64,000 bases of DNA from Ascochyta rabiei (GCF_004011695.2 NC_082423.1:186001-250000); one strand, 5' to 3'; counted from the stretch's first letter, positions 10,574 to 22,531 are shown. Made by a program: numbers and translations. Notes: generated by a model not told the origin, from the sequence alone.

Positions 10574-11351
10574 TCACACTGCACCGGCTCGTCGGCGCTC
10601 GAGAATCTGCTGCTTCAGTCCCTCGGCGGCCACCTCGGTCTCCAGCACTCTCCCAACCCCCTTCTTCCACGTCTCCTCCAGCGTCTTGATCTCGCCGTGC
10701 ACGCTCTCCTGCTGCGACCTGCGCCGTGTCTCGACCTCCTCGTGCTGCTTCCTCACGTCTGCCAGCTCGGTCTCGACGCGTTTCAGCATGTCCTCGAGCT
10801 GCGCGTTGCCGACCAGCCAGGCGTTCTTTCCAAACTTCTCCAGCAGTCCCAGCTGCGTCAGCCGCCCTTGCACGTACTCGGCGCTTGTGTAGGCCTGCTT
10901 CAGCGCGCGGTTCCACTTCTCCAGCAGCTCGGGCCTGTCCTCGTCGCTGGTGGGGGTTGTGTTCTCGGGCGCGTCGAGGTCCTCGTAGCGCTTCAGGTCG
11001 ATGCCGGACAGCTTCGACGCAGGGTTCCCGTCCAGGCGCGCATGCTCGCGCTCGACGAAATCAGAGAATCGCGGCGTGTACGTTGCGGCGGGGACGAGGG
11101 CGGGGTGCAGGTCCGACGTGTCTACGCCGGCGCTCCTGATGTCGGCATCGATGGCTGCACGCGCCGCTGCCAGCCCGGCCTCGTCGACCTGGGTGTCGAC
11201 ATCTGCAGCGCATTAGCTCGTGGGAGAGGGAGAGGGAGACGGCTCGCGCCGCACGTCCAGGCGCCGGCGCATGGGAGCCGAGCAGAAGAGACGAAGCAGA
11301 GCGTGTCCACGTACACGGGAGAGAGTCGTAGTATTCGTTGATCAGCGGCAT
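10574..11351 (-). CDS. cwf7: Pre-mRNA-splicing factor SPF27/BCAS2 family (Cwf7)
   Basis: Exons 11351-11315 and 11202-10574 are joined across a 112-nt intron (GTACGT...GCTAATG...GCAG) to give 221 residues, close to human BCAS2/SPF27 (225). The N-terminus MPLINEYYDSLPYVDTQVDE matches the family's usual ..SLPYID.. opening, and LLEKFGKNAWLVGNAQLE in the middle is the family's best-conserved block. The C-terminal half (QLEDMLKRVETEL onward) is a long charged coiled coil ending ERRRAGAV. SPF27 is a core subunit of the Prp19/NineTeen complex, which acts in spliceosome activation in the nucleus. The tiny first exon (37 nt) would be missed by a simple ORF search. The gene is divergent from the ceramidase gene. 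Confidence 0.92.
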
Positions 11352-11697
11352 GGCGGGGGTTGTGCACGCAGGTCCACCAGCAGAGAGAGTCGTTGCAACC
11401 TTCGATCCACTAGCGCGCCGTCCCCCGGCCGTCCACGAATAGAACGTCATGCACCTATAATAGCCTATTCCTGCAGACACGCCATTCTTCCTGCACCACC
11501 CATCATTCCTCCTGCACAGCCTATCCTTGTAGACACATCATTGTTCCTGCACCACCTGTTCCTGTAGACACACCACCGCCCCGCGCGCTGTCATGTGTTC
11601 TGACGTACGGGATTGAGTTCGCCGCTACTCCAATGCCCTCCCCCCCACTGCCGTCCACTGCCGCCCACTTCCGCCTTGGACACCGTCTGAAGAGAAA
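11352..11697. promoter_or_regulatory. Bidirectional promoter between SPF27 and ceramidase
   Basis: 346 bp between divergent start codons. At 11470-11575 a loose repeat of ttcctgcac(c/a)acc and tgtagacacac(c) occurs three to four times. Confidence 0.55.
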
Positions 11698-14134
11698 ATG
11701 GCGCGCTCACACATCGCCGTCGCCTTGAGCGCCGCTGTCGTCGCCCTCGTGGTCATTGGACAGCTCGTCGCCCACCTGGGACTCCCCAATGTCGACCTGT
11801 GGCGCTGGACGCTCGAGCAGGGCTTCCACGACCACGACCACGACCACGACCACAACCACAACCACAACCACAACCACAACCACGACCATGATCACGACCA
11901 CGACATCCAGCAGGACCCGCTCATAAGCGATCGAGGGCCCGTCGCGGATGCATCGCAGTACCTCATCGGCGTAGGCAAGGCAGACATCACCGGGTAGGTC
12001 CACCGGCCCGCACGCACAACCCAGCTGACCACGCAGGCCCGTCGTCGAGCTCAACCTGATGGGCTACGCCAACACATCGCAGGTCGGGACAGGCCTGCGC
12101 CAGCGGCTTTACTCGCGCGCCTTCGTCGTGGGCAGTCCGCACGACCCCCGCGAGCGCATCGTCTACATGGTGCTAGACACGCAGTCCGGCGACACGGCCA
12201 TCCGCAACGGCATCCTGGACGGCCTCCAAGCGCTGGGCCCCGAGTACGCCGTGTACACAAAGGACAACGTCGCCGTCACGGGCACACACAGCCACTCCGG
12301 CCCAGGCGCCTGGCTCAACTACCTGCTGCCTCAGATCACCAGCCTCGGCTTCGACAAGCAGAGCTACCGCGCCATCGTGGACGGCGCAGTGCTCTCCGTC
12401 CAGCGCGCCCACCAGAACGCCGCCTTGGGCACTGTCGGTGTGGGCAGCGCAGACATTGCCGACGCCAACATCAACCGCAGCCTGTTCGCCTACCTCGCCA
12501 ACCCGGCAGCAGAAAGAGCCAGGTACGCGGACGACGTCGACAGGACGATGACGCTGCTCAAGTTTACGAGGTCCAGCGACGCCAAGGCCATGGGCATCCT
12601 GACCTGGTTCGCCGTGCACGGCACCAGCATGCTCGGCAACCAGACGCTGATCACGGGCGACAACAAGGGCGTGGCCGCCTATCTGTTCGAGGAGGATGCC
12701 GCGGCCGACGAGAACATGGCCGAAGGCTTTGTCGCCGGCTTCTCGCAGGCCAACGTCGGCGACACTTCGCCCAACGTGCTCGGTGCCTACTGCGAAGACG
12801 GCACGAACCAGCAGTGCCGCTTCAACGACAGCACCTGCGCCAACGGCAAGAGCCAGGACTGCCACGGCCGCGGTCCCTACTTCGGCCTGAACGACGGCGG
12901 CGCAAGGTCGTGCTACGAGATGGGACGGCGTCAAGCGGAGGGCGCCCGCAGCATCTTCGACACGGCCAGCTTCACGTCCATCACGGGCAGCGTGCGCTCG
13001 TTCCACACCTACGTCGACTTCTCCAACTACACCGTCCAGCTCAGCAACGGCTCTGTCGCCACCACCTGTCCCGCCGCCATGGGCAACTCGTTCGCAGCGG
13101 GCACGACCGACGGCCCAGGCGCATTCGACTTTGTGCAGAACGACCCGGGCGCGCCCTCGAATCCTTTCTGGAACGTCGTCGGCAGTGCCATTGCGCCGCC
13201 ATCAGAGGCGCAGAAAGCGTGTCAGTTCCCGAAGCCTGTGCTGCTGAACGTGGGTGAAGCCAACACACCCTACCCGTGGTCGCCGAACATTGTCGACATC
13301 CAGGCGATGCGCATCGGCCAGTTGATCATCATCGTGGCCCCCGGCGAAGCCACCACCATGTCCGGCCGGCGATGGCGCGAAGCCGTGCACGCCGCGGCCA
13401 AGACGTCTCGCATGGCCAGCGAGCCCATTGTCGTGCTCGGCGGTCCTGCAAACACGTACGCGCACTACATTGCCACGGCGGAGGAGTACGCAATCCAGCG
13501 CTACGAGGGCGCGTCGACGCTGTACGGCCAGCACACGCTCGCCGCCTTCATCAACGCAACACTGACCCACCTCCCTTACCTGTCCGACACCAAGCACGGC
13601 GCCATCCCCCCCGGCCCCTCGCCACCCGACAACCGAGACAAAAGCATCAGCCTGATTCGCGGCGTGGTCTACGACGGCGCACCCTTCGGCAGCTCCTTTG
13701 GCGCCGTCAAGACGGACGTCGACCCCACCTACCACCCGGGCGACACGGTGCGTGCCGTCTTCGTCGGCGCCAATCCACGCAACAACCTCCGCCTGGAAGA
13801 GTCGTATGCCTCGATCGAGCGCTTCGTCGACGGCTCGTGGACGCAGGTCCGCAGCGACCGGGATTGGGACGTTGTGTTTGAGTGGAAGCGAGTGAACAGC
13901 CTGACGGGGACGAGCGAGGTTGTGGTTTCGTGGGACACTTTGTTTTCGACTCGGCGTTTGCGTCCAAGCTCAGGTTCAGGTTCAGGTTCAGGTTCAAGCT
14001 CCAATTCAAGCTCAAGCTCAAGCTCAGAGCTAAAAGCAGGCCGCTATCGCATCCGCTACTTTGGCGACGCAAAGAGCGTCGGCGGCACCATCAGCGCGTT
14101 CGAGGGCAGGAGCGGCGAGTTTAGGATCCTGTAG
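11698..14134 (+). CDS. Neutral ceramidase (neutral/alkaline nonlysosomal), membrane-anchored
   Basis: Exons 11698-11993 and 12037-14134 (43-nt intron, GTAGGT...CGCAG) encode 797 residues. The enzyme class hydrolyses ceramide to sphingosine and fatty acid (EC 3.5.1.23). An N-terminal hydrophobic segment (residues 7-29) looks like a signal anchor and is followed by a His/Asp/Asn stalk (residues 44-69). The catalytic domain starts at YLIGVGKADITGP. Family motifs are intact: THSHSGPG near 182 (Zn-binding His), VHGTSM near 292 (second His), NVGDTSPN near 338-345 (the amidase motif with the catalytic Ser), APGEATT near 534-540 (Zn-binding Glu) and NTYAHY near 571-576 (Zn-binding Tyr). A Ser/Gly run from a ggttca/agctca hexamer repeat interrupts the C-terminal beta domain near residue 743-764. 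Expected location is the cell surface or secretory pathway. Confidence 0.95.
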
Positions 14135-14210
14135 CGCCTACTCACGTTCCAACATTGATATATCCATCTACACGGGGTTCTAGTGCTGGTTCGGGATTTA
14201 TCGGTGCTTG

Positions 14211-14362
14211 CTCTTACTACTCTTACTACTCTTACTACTCTTACTGCTCTTACTGCTCTTACTGCTCTTACTACTCTTACTACTCTTACTACTCTTACTA
14301 CTCTTACTACTCTTACTACTCTTACTACTCTTACTACTCTTACTACTCTTACTACTCTTACT
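14211..14362. repeat. 9-bp microsatellite (ctcttacta), about 17 copies
   Basis: Near-perfect tandem array with three ctcttactg variants early on, starting 77 bp after the ceramidase stop codon, probably in its 3' untranslated region. Confidence 0.95.
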
Positions 14363-14786
14363 TGCTGTTTACTACCCACGCGCAATAGAGTCACTGCACA
14401 GCTACTCACCTACCTACCTCCTAACTTGCTACTTTGTTCTATTATATCATGTCTTACCCATGTATACACATACACATACATACACATACACCTCCACAAA
14501 CCCTCCCTCGCCGTATCCCAGAATCTAAATACAGTCGTAGACCACTCACCCAGATCCAGCATACCCTCAACCCACATGGCAGTAGGCAGGCACCCAACAG
14601 CGCGCTGGAATTGCCGCGTGCCATGTACGGTTCACCGCTAGCGTAGCGAGATTCTGGAGGTGGACACGTGATGCGGCGCTAGAGGTGCTGGAGCTGCGGG
14701 CATCACGTGAGTGCTGGAGTGCGCGTCCCGTCCAGCGGCGCGGAAACACGGGAGGTGCTGGATGGCTGGGAGGAAACGTTGTCTGT

Positions 14787-14850
14787 GTGCGCGTGCGCGT
14801 GCGCGTGCGTGTGCGTGGGCGTGGGCGTGGGCGTGGGCGTGTCAGTGGGT
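14787..14850. repeat. 6-bp purine/pyrimidine repeat (gcgtgc/gtgggc)
   Basis: An alternating purine-pyrimidine tract (gcgtgcgcgtgcgcgtgcg) passes into gtgggc hexamers. The first half has Z-DNA-forming composition. Confidence 0.8.
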
Positions 14851-15651
14851 GTTGGCATTCGTGTGGGCCCCACCCAGCCTTGGTGGTGTGGTTTGGCGTT
14901 TGCGGAGTTTGTTGGCTCGTGCGGGGTTTCTTTTTTCTTCTGAGCGGAGCTGAGCGGTGCTGAGCTGGTTGCGAGACGGGGTTGGGGGCGCCGTGGCATA
15001 GGTCGTTGTTGTGGGGCGCGTTGGAGATGCAGATGGAGAGAGAGGGTGTATTTCGTGATGGGTTTGATCTTCATGTTCATGCAAGTACCAGCGATGCGCC
15101 TCGTGTGCGCCTCATGCAGGTCGTGCAGGCTTGGAGATGGCGAGGCGGAAGAGGGCACGCGTCGCGGTTCCAAGTGACGCGTCTCGAAGCGGAGTGATTC
15201 TGGCAGGGCTGTCAGAAGCAGATGAGGCGCACCAGACGAGTGCAGACCAGGCCAGCCTCAGTCATGGTCCCGGCGCAGTGTCGGCAATGCAGGGAAGAGG
15301 GCTGGAATTAGAAACCGGACTGGTGCCCATCTGCAAGGTACATGGTGGAGCGATGGAGCGCGCCGGAGATGTGGGCGTGCTGATAGGCGGGGGCTGCGGC
15401 GAGGTTGGGATGCTCCAGCCACTCGACGACGCACGACATAGTAAACACGCCAACAACAGACGTAGGATTCGCGCCCAACTTCTACTTCTACTTGCACTCG
15501 CACGCCACGTCCACGCCCACGCCCACGCCCACGCCCACGTCCACGCCCAACGTCCCACCCAGTCGCTCTTTTTGGACATTCTCTGCATCTTCATCTTCAT
15601 CTTCATCTGCATCTTGGTCTTGGTCTTCACCTTTACCTTCACCTCCAACGT

Positions 15652-15848
15652 CACCTCGACATCCATTCTTCTCGACGTCACCTCGACTCCATTCTTCTCG
15701 ACGCCACCTCGACATCCATTCTTCTCGACGTCACCTCGACTCCATTCTTCTCGACGTCACCTCGACTCCATTCTTCTCGACGCCACCTCGACATCCATTC
15801 TTCTCGACGTCACCTCGACATCCATTCGTCTCAACGTCACCTTGACAC
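15652..15848. repeat. 26-27-bp minisatellite, about 7-8 copies
   Basis: Units cacctcgac(a)tccattctt followed by ctcgacg(t/c) alternate between two length variants (26 and 27 bp). The array ends about 80 bp before the start codon of the C2 gene. Confidence 0.92.
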
Positions 15849-15927
15849 CATCACGACACCACAGCGCACGAAGCCCAGCGACGGCCAGCACTGCCTCCAT
15901 CCACTCTCTCCTTCACCCCCCACGGCC

Positions 15928-18697
15928 ATGGCGGCCAAGGTCAACATGGCGGCGTTTGGCGGCGCACACACGGCGGGCATCTTCTCGGACATGACCGTCG
16001 ACGGGCCGGTGATAGGGACGCTGGTGGCCATCATCGACCGCGCGCGCAACCTGCCCAACAAGCGCACCATGGGCAAGCAGGACCCCTACTGCGCCGCCCG
16101 CCTCGGCAAGGAGGCCAAGAAGACACACACGGACAAGCGCGGGGGGCAGACGCCCAAGTGGTGCGTGTGCCGATGCTCGCTGCCCCACGACTCGCCATGC
16201 TGACGCGCACAGGGACCAGGAGCTGCGCTTCACCGTCCACGACTCGCCCGACTACCACCGCATCAAGGTCTCCGTCTTCAACGACGACCGCAAGACGGAG
16301 CTGATTGGCGACACCTTCATCGCCCTGCACCCCGTCATCACCCCGGGCGGCGGCCAGTCCGACGGCTGGCACGTCCTCGACTGCAAGGGCAAGTACGCCG
16401 GCGAGATCCGCATCGAGTTCACCTACTACGACACGCGCCCCAAGGCCGACAAGGCCGTGGCCGAGAAGAAGAGGGAGACGCCGCACCCAGACCCCCAGAG
16501 CCCCGCCGTGGGAGGCCCGCGAGGCGCCCGCGAGAGCGCCCCCATCAAGAGACGCCCGCTGCCCTCGGACCCCACCGCCGCCGCGCCCTCGCCCGTGAGC
16601 ACGCCCGAGCACCGCGGACTGCAGGGCGTGCGCGCCGGCCCGCGAGAACTCGGCTCGCCTCGACACCGCCAGGAGCCCAGCCGCCGGCCGGTGCCGGATG
16701 CCTCGCCCGTCAGCCTGGTCGCTGCCGTGCCCAGTGCTGCCCCCGTCCCCGTCCCCGCCTCCACGCCCACCACCCCGGCACGCCACCAGCCCCAGGACCC
16801 CTACACGCCGCCCGACCCGCGCGCCTCGAACCCCGCCCTCGCCCACCACGGCGACGCCTACGACCTGTCCTACGCCGCGCCAAAGCCGTACGAGGTGAAG
16901 CCCGCCGACGCCCTGCCGCGCCACCTCACCGACGCCGCCCACGGCAGGACCATGTCGCACGACGACGCCCGCGCCCCCAGACCCCACGCCCAGCCGCTCA
17001 GCGAGCCCCTCCACTCGCACTCGGCGCCCGTCCTGCCCACCCAGCACGCGTACGAGCCCGAACAGCGCTTCGCGTCGTACGCCCAGGACCCGTACGACGA
17101 CGCCTCCTACCACGTAGCCCCGCTGCGGTCGAGCCGGAGCAACCTGCGCAGCCAGGAGCACGCCCCGCCCGTCGACTACCGCCCCAACGGCTACATCGAG
17201 GCCGCCTCGCCCTACGACGACAGCCACTCGCCTCGGAGGCAGAGCGCCATGCAGCCGACGGTAGAAGACGAGGACTTTGACCTGCCGCCTCCACCTCCAG
17301 CGCACAGGAAGAACGCCGCCACGCTGCCCCACAGCTTCGCCCGCCACCCGGAGCAGTCGCCCGAGCCCAGCTACGACCTGCAGCGCCAGTCCTATGCCCC
17401 CGACTACGACTACCGCCAGCCGGGCGAACGGCGCTACACGCACCCGCGTCCGACTGTCCAGTCCAACAGCCGGCCCGTCTCGCGCGACACGATGGCGCCC
17501 TCGCCGCTCAGACAGGAGACGTCGCTGCCCGCTGCCCTTGTCGCTGGCCTGGACGCGTCTCGACGGGAGCGGGATTCGTACCAGACGCCTCCAGCCTACG
17601 AAATGCCCCCGCGCCCAGCCTACGAGACGTTGTCGCAAACACCGCCACGCCTGCGCCAGTACTCGGAGCCAGCCGACTACCGGGCACCGCCCCAGTACAC
17701 ATCGCCCGTACAGCCGCACGAGCTCGTCCACTACCAGGCCCAGCCCTCTCAGGATTCGTACTACGAGCACGACCCCCCAGAGGAGCCGCGACGGAGGTCT
17801 CCTCTCGAAGAATTCGCCCCCATCTACAAGCCTCGCGCCCACAGCCCCAACCCCAGCCCGCGACACTCGCCCAACCCGGCCAGCGAGCGTGCATCGCGCA
17901 TGGCCGGGCGAAGCATGCCCACCCGCAAGTCGGTCTCGCCGCGCCCACCGCCTCCGGAAGAAGAGCCTGGCCAGCGCCGGCTGTCAGGCGTGCCCTTTGG
18001 CCCAGACGACTTCAACGTCCTCAATCCCTCGCTCGCCAAGCCAGCGGGCGACGAGCCAGAGCGGCCCGGCAGCAGCATGGAGTACAACGACAAGGGCCAG
18101 ATTGTCACCTTCAGCGGACGCGTCGTGGACGCCTCTGACCACCTGCCTATTGACAACTGGGCGCCCGAGCCCGAGCCCAAGGGCACCGTCAAGGAGAAGG
18201 CGCCCCGCATCCGCGCCCAACTCAACGGCAGCCGGGGCTTGCAGGAGGCGCAGGCGCGGGAGGACAAGTACCGCCGCGACCGCGAGGAGCGCGACCGCAT
18301 TAGGAGCGCCGCAGACGTTACCTTTGGATCCGCAGAGGCCGTCCCGAGCCAGGCGCTGGTCATGACCCGCCGGCAGCCCGACTTCGACACGTCCAACGCC
18401 CTCGTCCTCGCCGACCGTGACCACGGCTACGACAGCCGGCGTCCACAGTCGCGCGGGTATGAATCCACCACGCGCTCCCGCGAGGCGCTGCGCGAGCGAC
18501 ACACGCCCAACAGCTACGGCAGCTACAGCAGCCGCCACGCGGGCGCGCCGCCCATCCCCGCCAAGATTCCCCTCGACCGTGGCATGCAGAACGAGGACGT
18601 TGCCCTCAGCCTCGAGCTGCAGAGCATCGACATTGGGCCCGGCAGCGGCGCGCGCAGGCCCCGCACCCGCGGGCGAGAGTACGGCGCCTACATTTGA
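15928..18697 (+). CDS. fic1: C2-domain protein, Inn1/Fic1-like cytokinesis factor
   Basis: Exons 15928-16160 and 16213-18697 (52-nt intron, GTGCGT...GCACAG) give 905 residues; the junction restores KWDQELRFTVHDSPDY. A single N-terminal C2 domain (residues about 27-155) begins GPVIGTLVAIIDRARNLPN, contains GKQDPYCAARLG and ends YAGEIRIEFTYYDTRPK. The remaining 740 residues are disordered and very rich in Pro/Ser/Arg/Tyr, with many PxxP and PPPP stretches. This matches the fungal Inn1/Fic1 design: a C2 domain that helps membrane ingression and a proline-rich tail that binds SH3 domains of cytokinesis proteins at the septum. The tail is much longer than in yeasts. The assignment rests on domain architecture. 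Later in-frame ATGs (15946 and on) are possible starts. Confidence 0.85.
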
Positions 18698-19535
18698 AGA
18701 AGCCTAGTCCCTTGTGGATGGTGATGAGGATGGAGGTACGATGAATGGCAGAGGACGCGACACGCTGTACGATAGCCCTAGACCCTCTGGACTGGGCTGG
18801 CACGGGCATGTTTTTAGATCTGGAGTTGGTATTTACCTCGCTTTGTTTCTTTCTCTATTTTCTTGGTTTTCTTTCTTTTCTTTTCGTTTCGTCACTAGGG
18901 ACGGGACAGGACAGGACAGGACGCTATTCACTTGGTCGGTCGGTCGGTTGATCAAGGTACTTGTCAGGTTTGGTTGGGAGGCGTCTTGGGATACCCGCTT
19001 TGCACGTTTGCACGCACGCAGCCGTGTTTGCATCACAACATGGCATGGTATAGATAGTACGAGTATGGTATAGTGTAGAATAGCACAGTATGAGCATGAA
19101 TGCAAGCATAGTATAGAATACATTACAATTAGACTACAACAATAATAAAGCATAGTACATTATATATCCTCTGCTTTTCCTTTTAGCAGCTACTAGTACG
19201 TTCTTACGCTTGTAGAAGTCAAAAATTTATACTATTCAGTTATATGTATAGACACGTCTGACAGTATCCTATCAGAAGAGAGCATTTAATTCAACCGCTA
19301 AACAACCAAACACCAAACCTCAACACGACGTGACTACAGTAACAGCCAGCTGCTGTGTCGTCATCGCCAGGTGGAGCCCGAGCCTCGGCCGCGCTAGCGA
19401 CGTGCCTCGGCTCCCGAGGTCAGCCCCAGGTTTGGGGACTTCGGATGACGACCGCGGGTGCGGAGCAGAGAGTATCTCGACTACGGATGCTGCTGGCTTC
19501 TCTTCCTCTTTCTTGTCACTGCATTGTTTGTTGGG
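18698..19535. other. Intergenic region
   Basis: About 840 bp between two plus-strand genes: the C2-gene 3' region, an AT-rich patch at 19060-19260 and the SDR promoter. No gene is seen. Confidence 0.6.
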
Positions 19536-20508
19536 ATGGATGGTTCGACGCTTTTTGATGTTCGGGTAAATGCACCTCGCTCCTCTATCCCCTCGTCCCT
19601 CGGTCGATTGCCCTCCAGCTCGAGACCTCCTCCACACATGTATCCCAGTCGCTAACACGACGCAGGGCAAGATCGTGCTCGTCACCGGCGGCGCCAAAGG
19701 CATCGGACGGATGATCAGCGAGGGATTCGTGCAGAACGGCGCAACCGTCTACATATCCTCGCGCGACGCAAAAGCATGCGAGCAGGCGTGCAAAGAGCTC
19801 AACGCGCTCGGCAAGGGCAAAGCCGACTTTATCGCCGCCGATCTGTACAAAGAGGAAGATCTGACGCGCATTGCGGATGAGCTGAAGAAGCGCGCTGGCA
19901 GTACGTCCCAACCTGTCCCGACTCCACGCAGCGCAACGCAACGCAGTACCAAAAAAAAACCCCACCCACTAACGCACGCCCCAGAACTCGACGTCCTCAT
20001 CAACAACAGCGGCAGCAACTGGGGCGAATCCTACGACACCTACCCGTCAGCCGCCTGGGACCGCGTGCTGACCCTCAACCTCAAGCGCGTATTCCAGCTC
20101 ACCCAGGCCGTAACCCCCTTGCTCACCGCCGCCCAATCCCCCCAGTCCCCCAGCCGCGTGATCCACATCGGCAGCGTCGACGGCCTGCGCGTCCCCGCGC
20201 TCGAGACCTTCGCATACAGCGCCTCGAAAGCCGGCCTGCACCACATGAGCCGCGTGCTGGCGAGCCACCTGGGCAAGCGGGGGATCACGAGCAACACGAT
20301 TGCGTGCGGGCCGTTCCAAAGCAAGATGATGAAGGCGACGCTGGAGAAGTTCCAGGAGGTTATCGAGAGCGGGATCCCGTTGGGCCGGATTGGCAGCCCG
20401 CAGGATGTGGCGGGGACGTGTATCTGGTTGAGTTCGAGGGCGGGGTCGTATGTGAACGGGGCGACGATTGCGTTGGACGGCGGTAGCGTCGTTGGCGCCA
20501 AGTTGTAA
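19536..20508 (+). CDS. Short-chain dehydrogenase/reductase (classical SDR)
   Basis: Three exons, 19536-19565, 19666-19900 and 19985-20508, joined by introns of 100 nt (GTAAAT...GCTAAC...GCAG) and 84 nt (GTACGT...CCCAG), give 262 residues. The first exon (MDGSTLFDVR) splices in phase 0 to GKIVLVTGGAKGIG. Classical SDR signatures are complete: the TGGAKGIG dinucleotide loop (17-24), NNSG (95-98) and the catalytic Ser152, Tyr166 and Lys170 in YSASK. The C-terminus has the usual GPF, GRIGSPQDVAG and LDGG segments. It is a soluble NAD(P)H oxidoreductase, resembling the 3-oxoacyl-ACP reductase/RhlG-like group; the substrate cannot be read from sequence. Read without splicing, intron 2 would insert about 28 low-complexity residues. 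Confidence 0.92.
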
Positions 20509-21436
20509 GCAAGCAGTGCTGTACCGCACCCTGTAGTTCTATTTTCAATGCAGCACCTCAGCTCTAGGTATTTTCAATGCAGCACCTCGCAATCCTCCAT
20601 GGAAAGCTGGGAACAACGTGCCGAGCAACGTTCCTCCAAACGTGTACATGCAATGCCAACCGCTACGCCACGCTTTCGACACAGCATCCAATCGCACCAC
20701 ATCGTGATTGCCCAGCCAACAGGAAATCACAACCCCTACACTACACATCCGACAACCCCACCGAAGCGCTCGGCTATCCAAACCACCTCCCTTCCCCACG
20801 CAGAAGCCACACCTCCAGCACCAACCCCCACAGCCACCGAGCGTAACCCGATTGCTGATAGTAGGTTGGCGGTGCACGTCGCCACATGCCGGCTCAACAG
20901 GCGTGATACAAGCAACACGACGATAGTCAGAGAGGAGTCCTGTCTATCCTTAGCTGTGACATGTCAGGGCTAAGTAGCACTAGCGTGTGGTAACGGCCAC
21001 CTCTAACCTAGTGTTGGGAACGAGTACTGTTGTAGTCTGCGTGCTTGCTATCTGAGTGAGCGCTGATACCTTTTAGAGACTTGCTTGGCATGGTGGGTAG
21101 AGCTGTGTCTTGACGCAATATGTTCTATTGGTTGTTTCCCTATGATCATCCCACTCTTCAGTCCTGCTACGTTACATGATCCTAACAGCTTAGATTTGAC
21201 ATGTGCTTTAACATGGGTCTTGATCCAGATTACAAGATTATACAAACACCAAGACGAGATGAAAGTACAGTAGCAATCTTAATAATCGTCTGTACTAAAG
21301 TTCAAAGTAATGCCATGACACTCGACAAGATGCTCAATGTATCTCTCCAAGCAAGCCATGCTGTGGTATCTCATGCAGCCCAAACCATAAACGCCAATCC
21401 CAGACAGACTCCAGTCTCCTTACACTTGTTCCATGC
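20509..21436. other. Convergent intergenic region
   Basis: About 930 bp between convergent genes. A short duplication (attttcaatgcagcacctc at 20550 and 20572) is seen. No gene is supported. Confidence 0.6.
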
Positions 21437-22531
21437 TCACGGACAGGTCAGACTCCTCCGCCTCCGGCTGTCCTCGCCATTCAGTCCGAGCATCTGGCCC
21501 CGGAGACCTTTCGGCAGCTTGGCCTTGGCCCAGCACTGCATCGCCAGCCTTCTCATGAGCTCCATCTCCTCGCTTTCCAGCCTGAGCTGTCTCTTCGCGA
21601 GCTTGCTCTTCCTCAGCTTCACGCCCTTGTCTGCGCTCGAAGGGTTCATGTGCTGCAGTCCAGGGGCGGTGAAGATGCGCTTTCCGCCCATGAACGCGGT
21701 GCGGTCGGCGACGGGCGACGAGACAAGAGATTCAAGATTCACGCACTCAACGATCAGGGCTTGGATGCCGGCGGATAGTTGGGTCGCGCGGGAGAGAAGG
21801 TAGGGCCAGTGGTCGGGTCCCCAGAAGGGGTCTGAGGAGAGTGCATCGCGGAGGGCGGGGAGGATGTGGGGTAGTGGCGGCAGGGCGCGAGATGTCGATG
21901 GCTCTTCGGTAGTTGGCGTGTCGGCATTGGATGCAGCAGCGACGGAGCATGTGGAGAGAAGCGAGGCGGCAATGGTAAGGCGAAGGTGTGATTCGGTGCT
22001 GAGCGTTGCAGAGGTAACGCAGGCTGCCGTGTGTTAGTGTCGTTGGCAAGGAGCACAGAGCTGCTTGAACCTACCAGGACACCCTCTTGTCCTACACCAA
22101 TCCTCTTCTTCGTCGACGAAGCACTGCAGACACAGGAATGCTCCACGCGCCTCCCCGGCAAACGCTAACTCCAGATCTTCGCTTTTGTGGGTACACAACG
22201 CAGCCTCAGCGAGTGCCGAAGCTCGGTTGAAGAGCTCCAGCACCGGCATGACCAGCGCATGCAGCACATCACGGTGCAGAACCCACGTTTCCTTGCTCTG
22301 TGAGTCGCATTCATCGTGCTGCGCGCAGAAGCTGATGAGGGGTTAGCTGGTGTCTCGTTGCAGCCCAACCAGAACGAGGTGGGCGAGGCCAACAACATGG
22401 GGGCAGACGTACCTGGTGTCCCTTGCGAGGTAGTTCCTCAACATGCAGAACCCCTCAGACGCATTGAGCACTTCGATATCCTCCTGTGGGATCACAAACG
22501 GACTCAGCTCTTCACTCTCCTGGCCGAACAT
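21437..22531 (-). CDS. Hypothetical Cys-rich protein, 320 aa, three exons
   Basis: Exons 22531-22413, 22331-22075 and 22023-21437 are joined by introns of 81 nt (GTACGT...ATCAG) and 51 nt (GTAGGT...GGCAG), with in-frame joins (NYLARDTSFCAQHDEC; RTRGCPACVTSATL). The frame upstream of the first ATG stays open to about 22627 but has no ATG, so 22531 is chosen. The protein is mostly helical, with a Cys cluster (CLQCF..C....C..C near 115-132) that could bind zinc, a FWGPDHWPYLL segment, and a Lys/Arg/Glu-rich C-terminal helix (KLRKSKLAKRQLRLE). I do not recognise the family. It resembles C-terminal regulatory regions of fungal transcription factors but lacks a recognisable DNA-binding domain. Confidence 0.65.

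Larger units (their letters stand above)
14135..15927. other. 1.8-kb repeat-rich spacer upstream of the C2 gene
   Basis: No gene is supported here. It contains a 9-bp microsatellite, a gcgtgc/gtgggc tract, cgcccacg repeats near 15500-15550, catctt repeats near 15580-15620 and a 26-27-bp minisatellite. The part next to 15928 must carry the C2-gene promoter. Confidence 0.6.

Noticed and set aside
12173..13735. Long minus-strand frames of 277 and 177 codons opposite the ceramidase
   Set aside because: Antisense shadows of a GC-rich, strongly biased coding sequence; the plus strand has a clear enzyme.
14208..14528. Poly-leucine plus-strand frame
   Set aside because: It is the 9-bp ctcttacta microsatellite read in one frame.
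15131..15994. 287-residue plus-strand frame upstream of the C2 gene
   Set aside because: It crosses three unrelated tandem repeats and overlaps the C2 start in another frame; no family features.
16031..17866. 611-codon minus-strand frame opposite the C2 protein
   Set aside because: Val/Arg/Gly-rich mirror of the Pro-rich tail; no start context or family.
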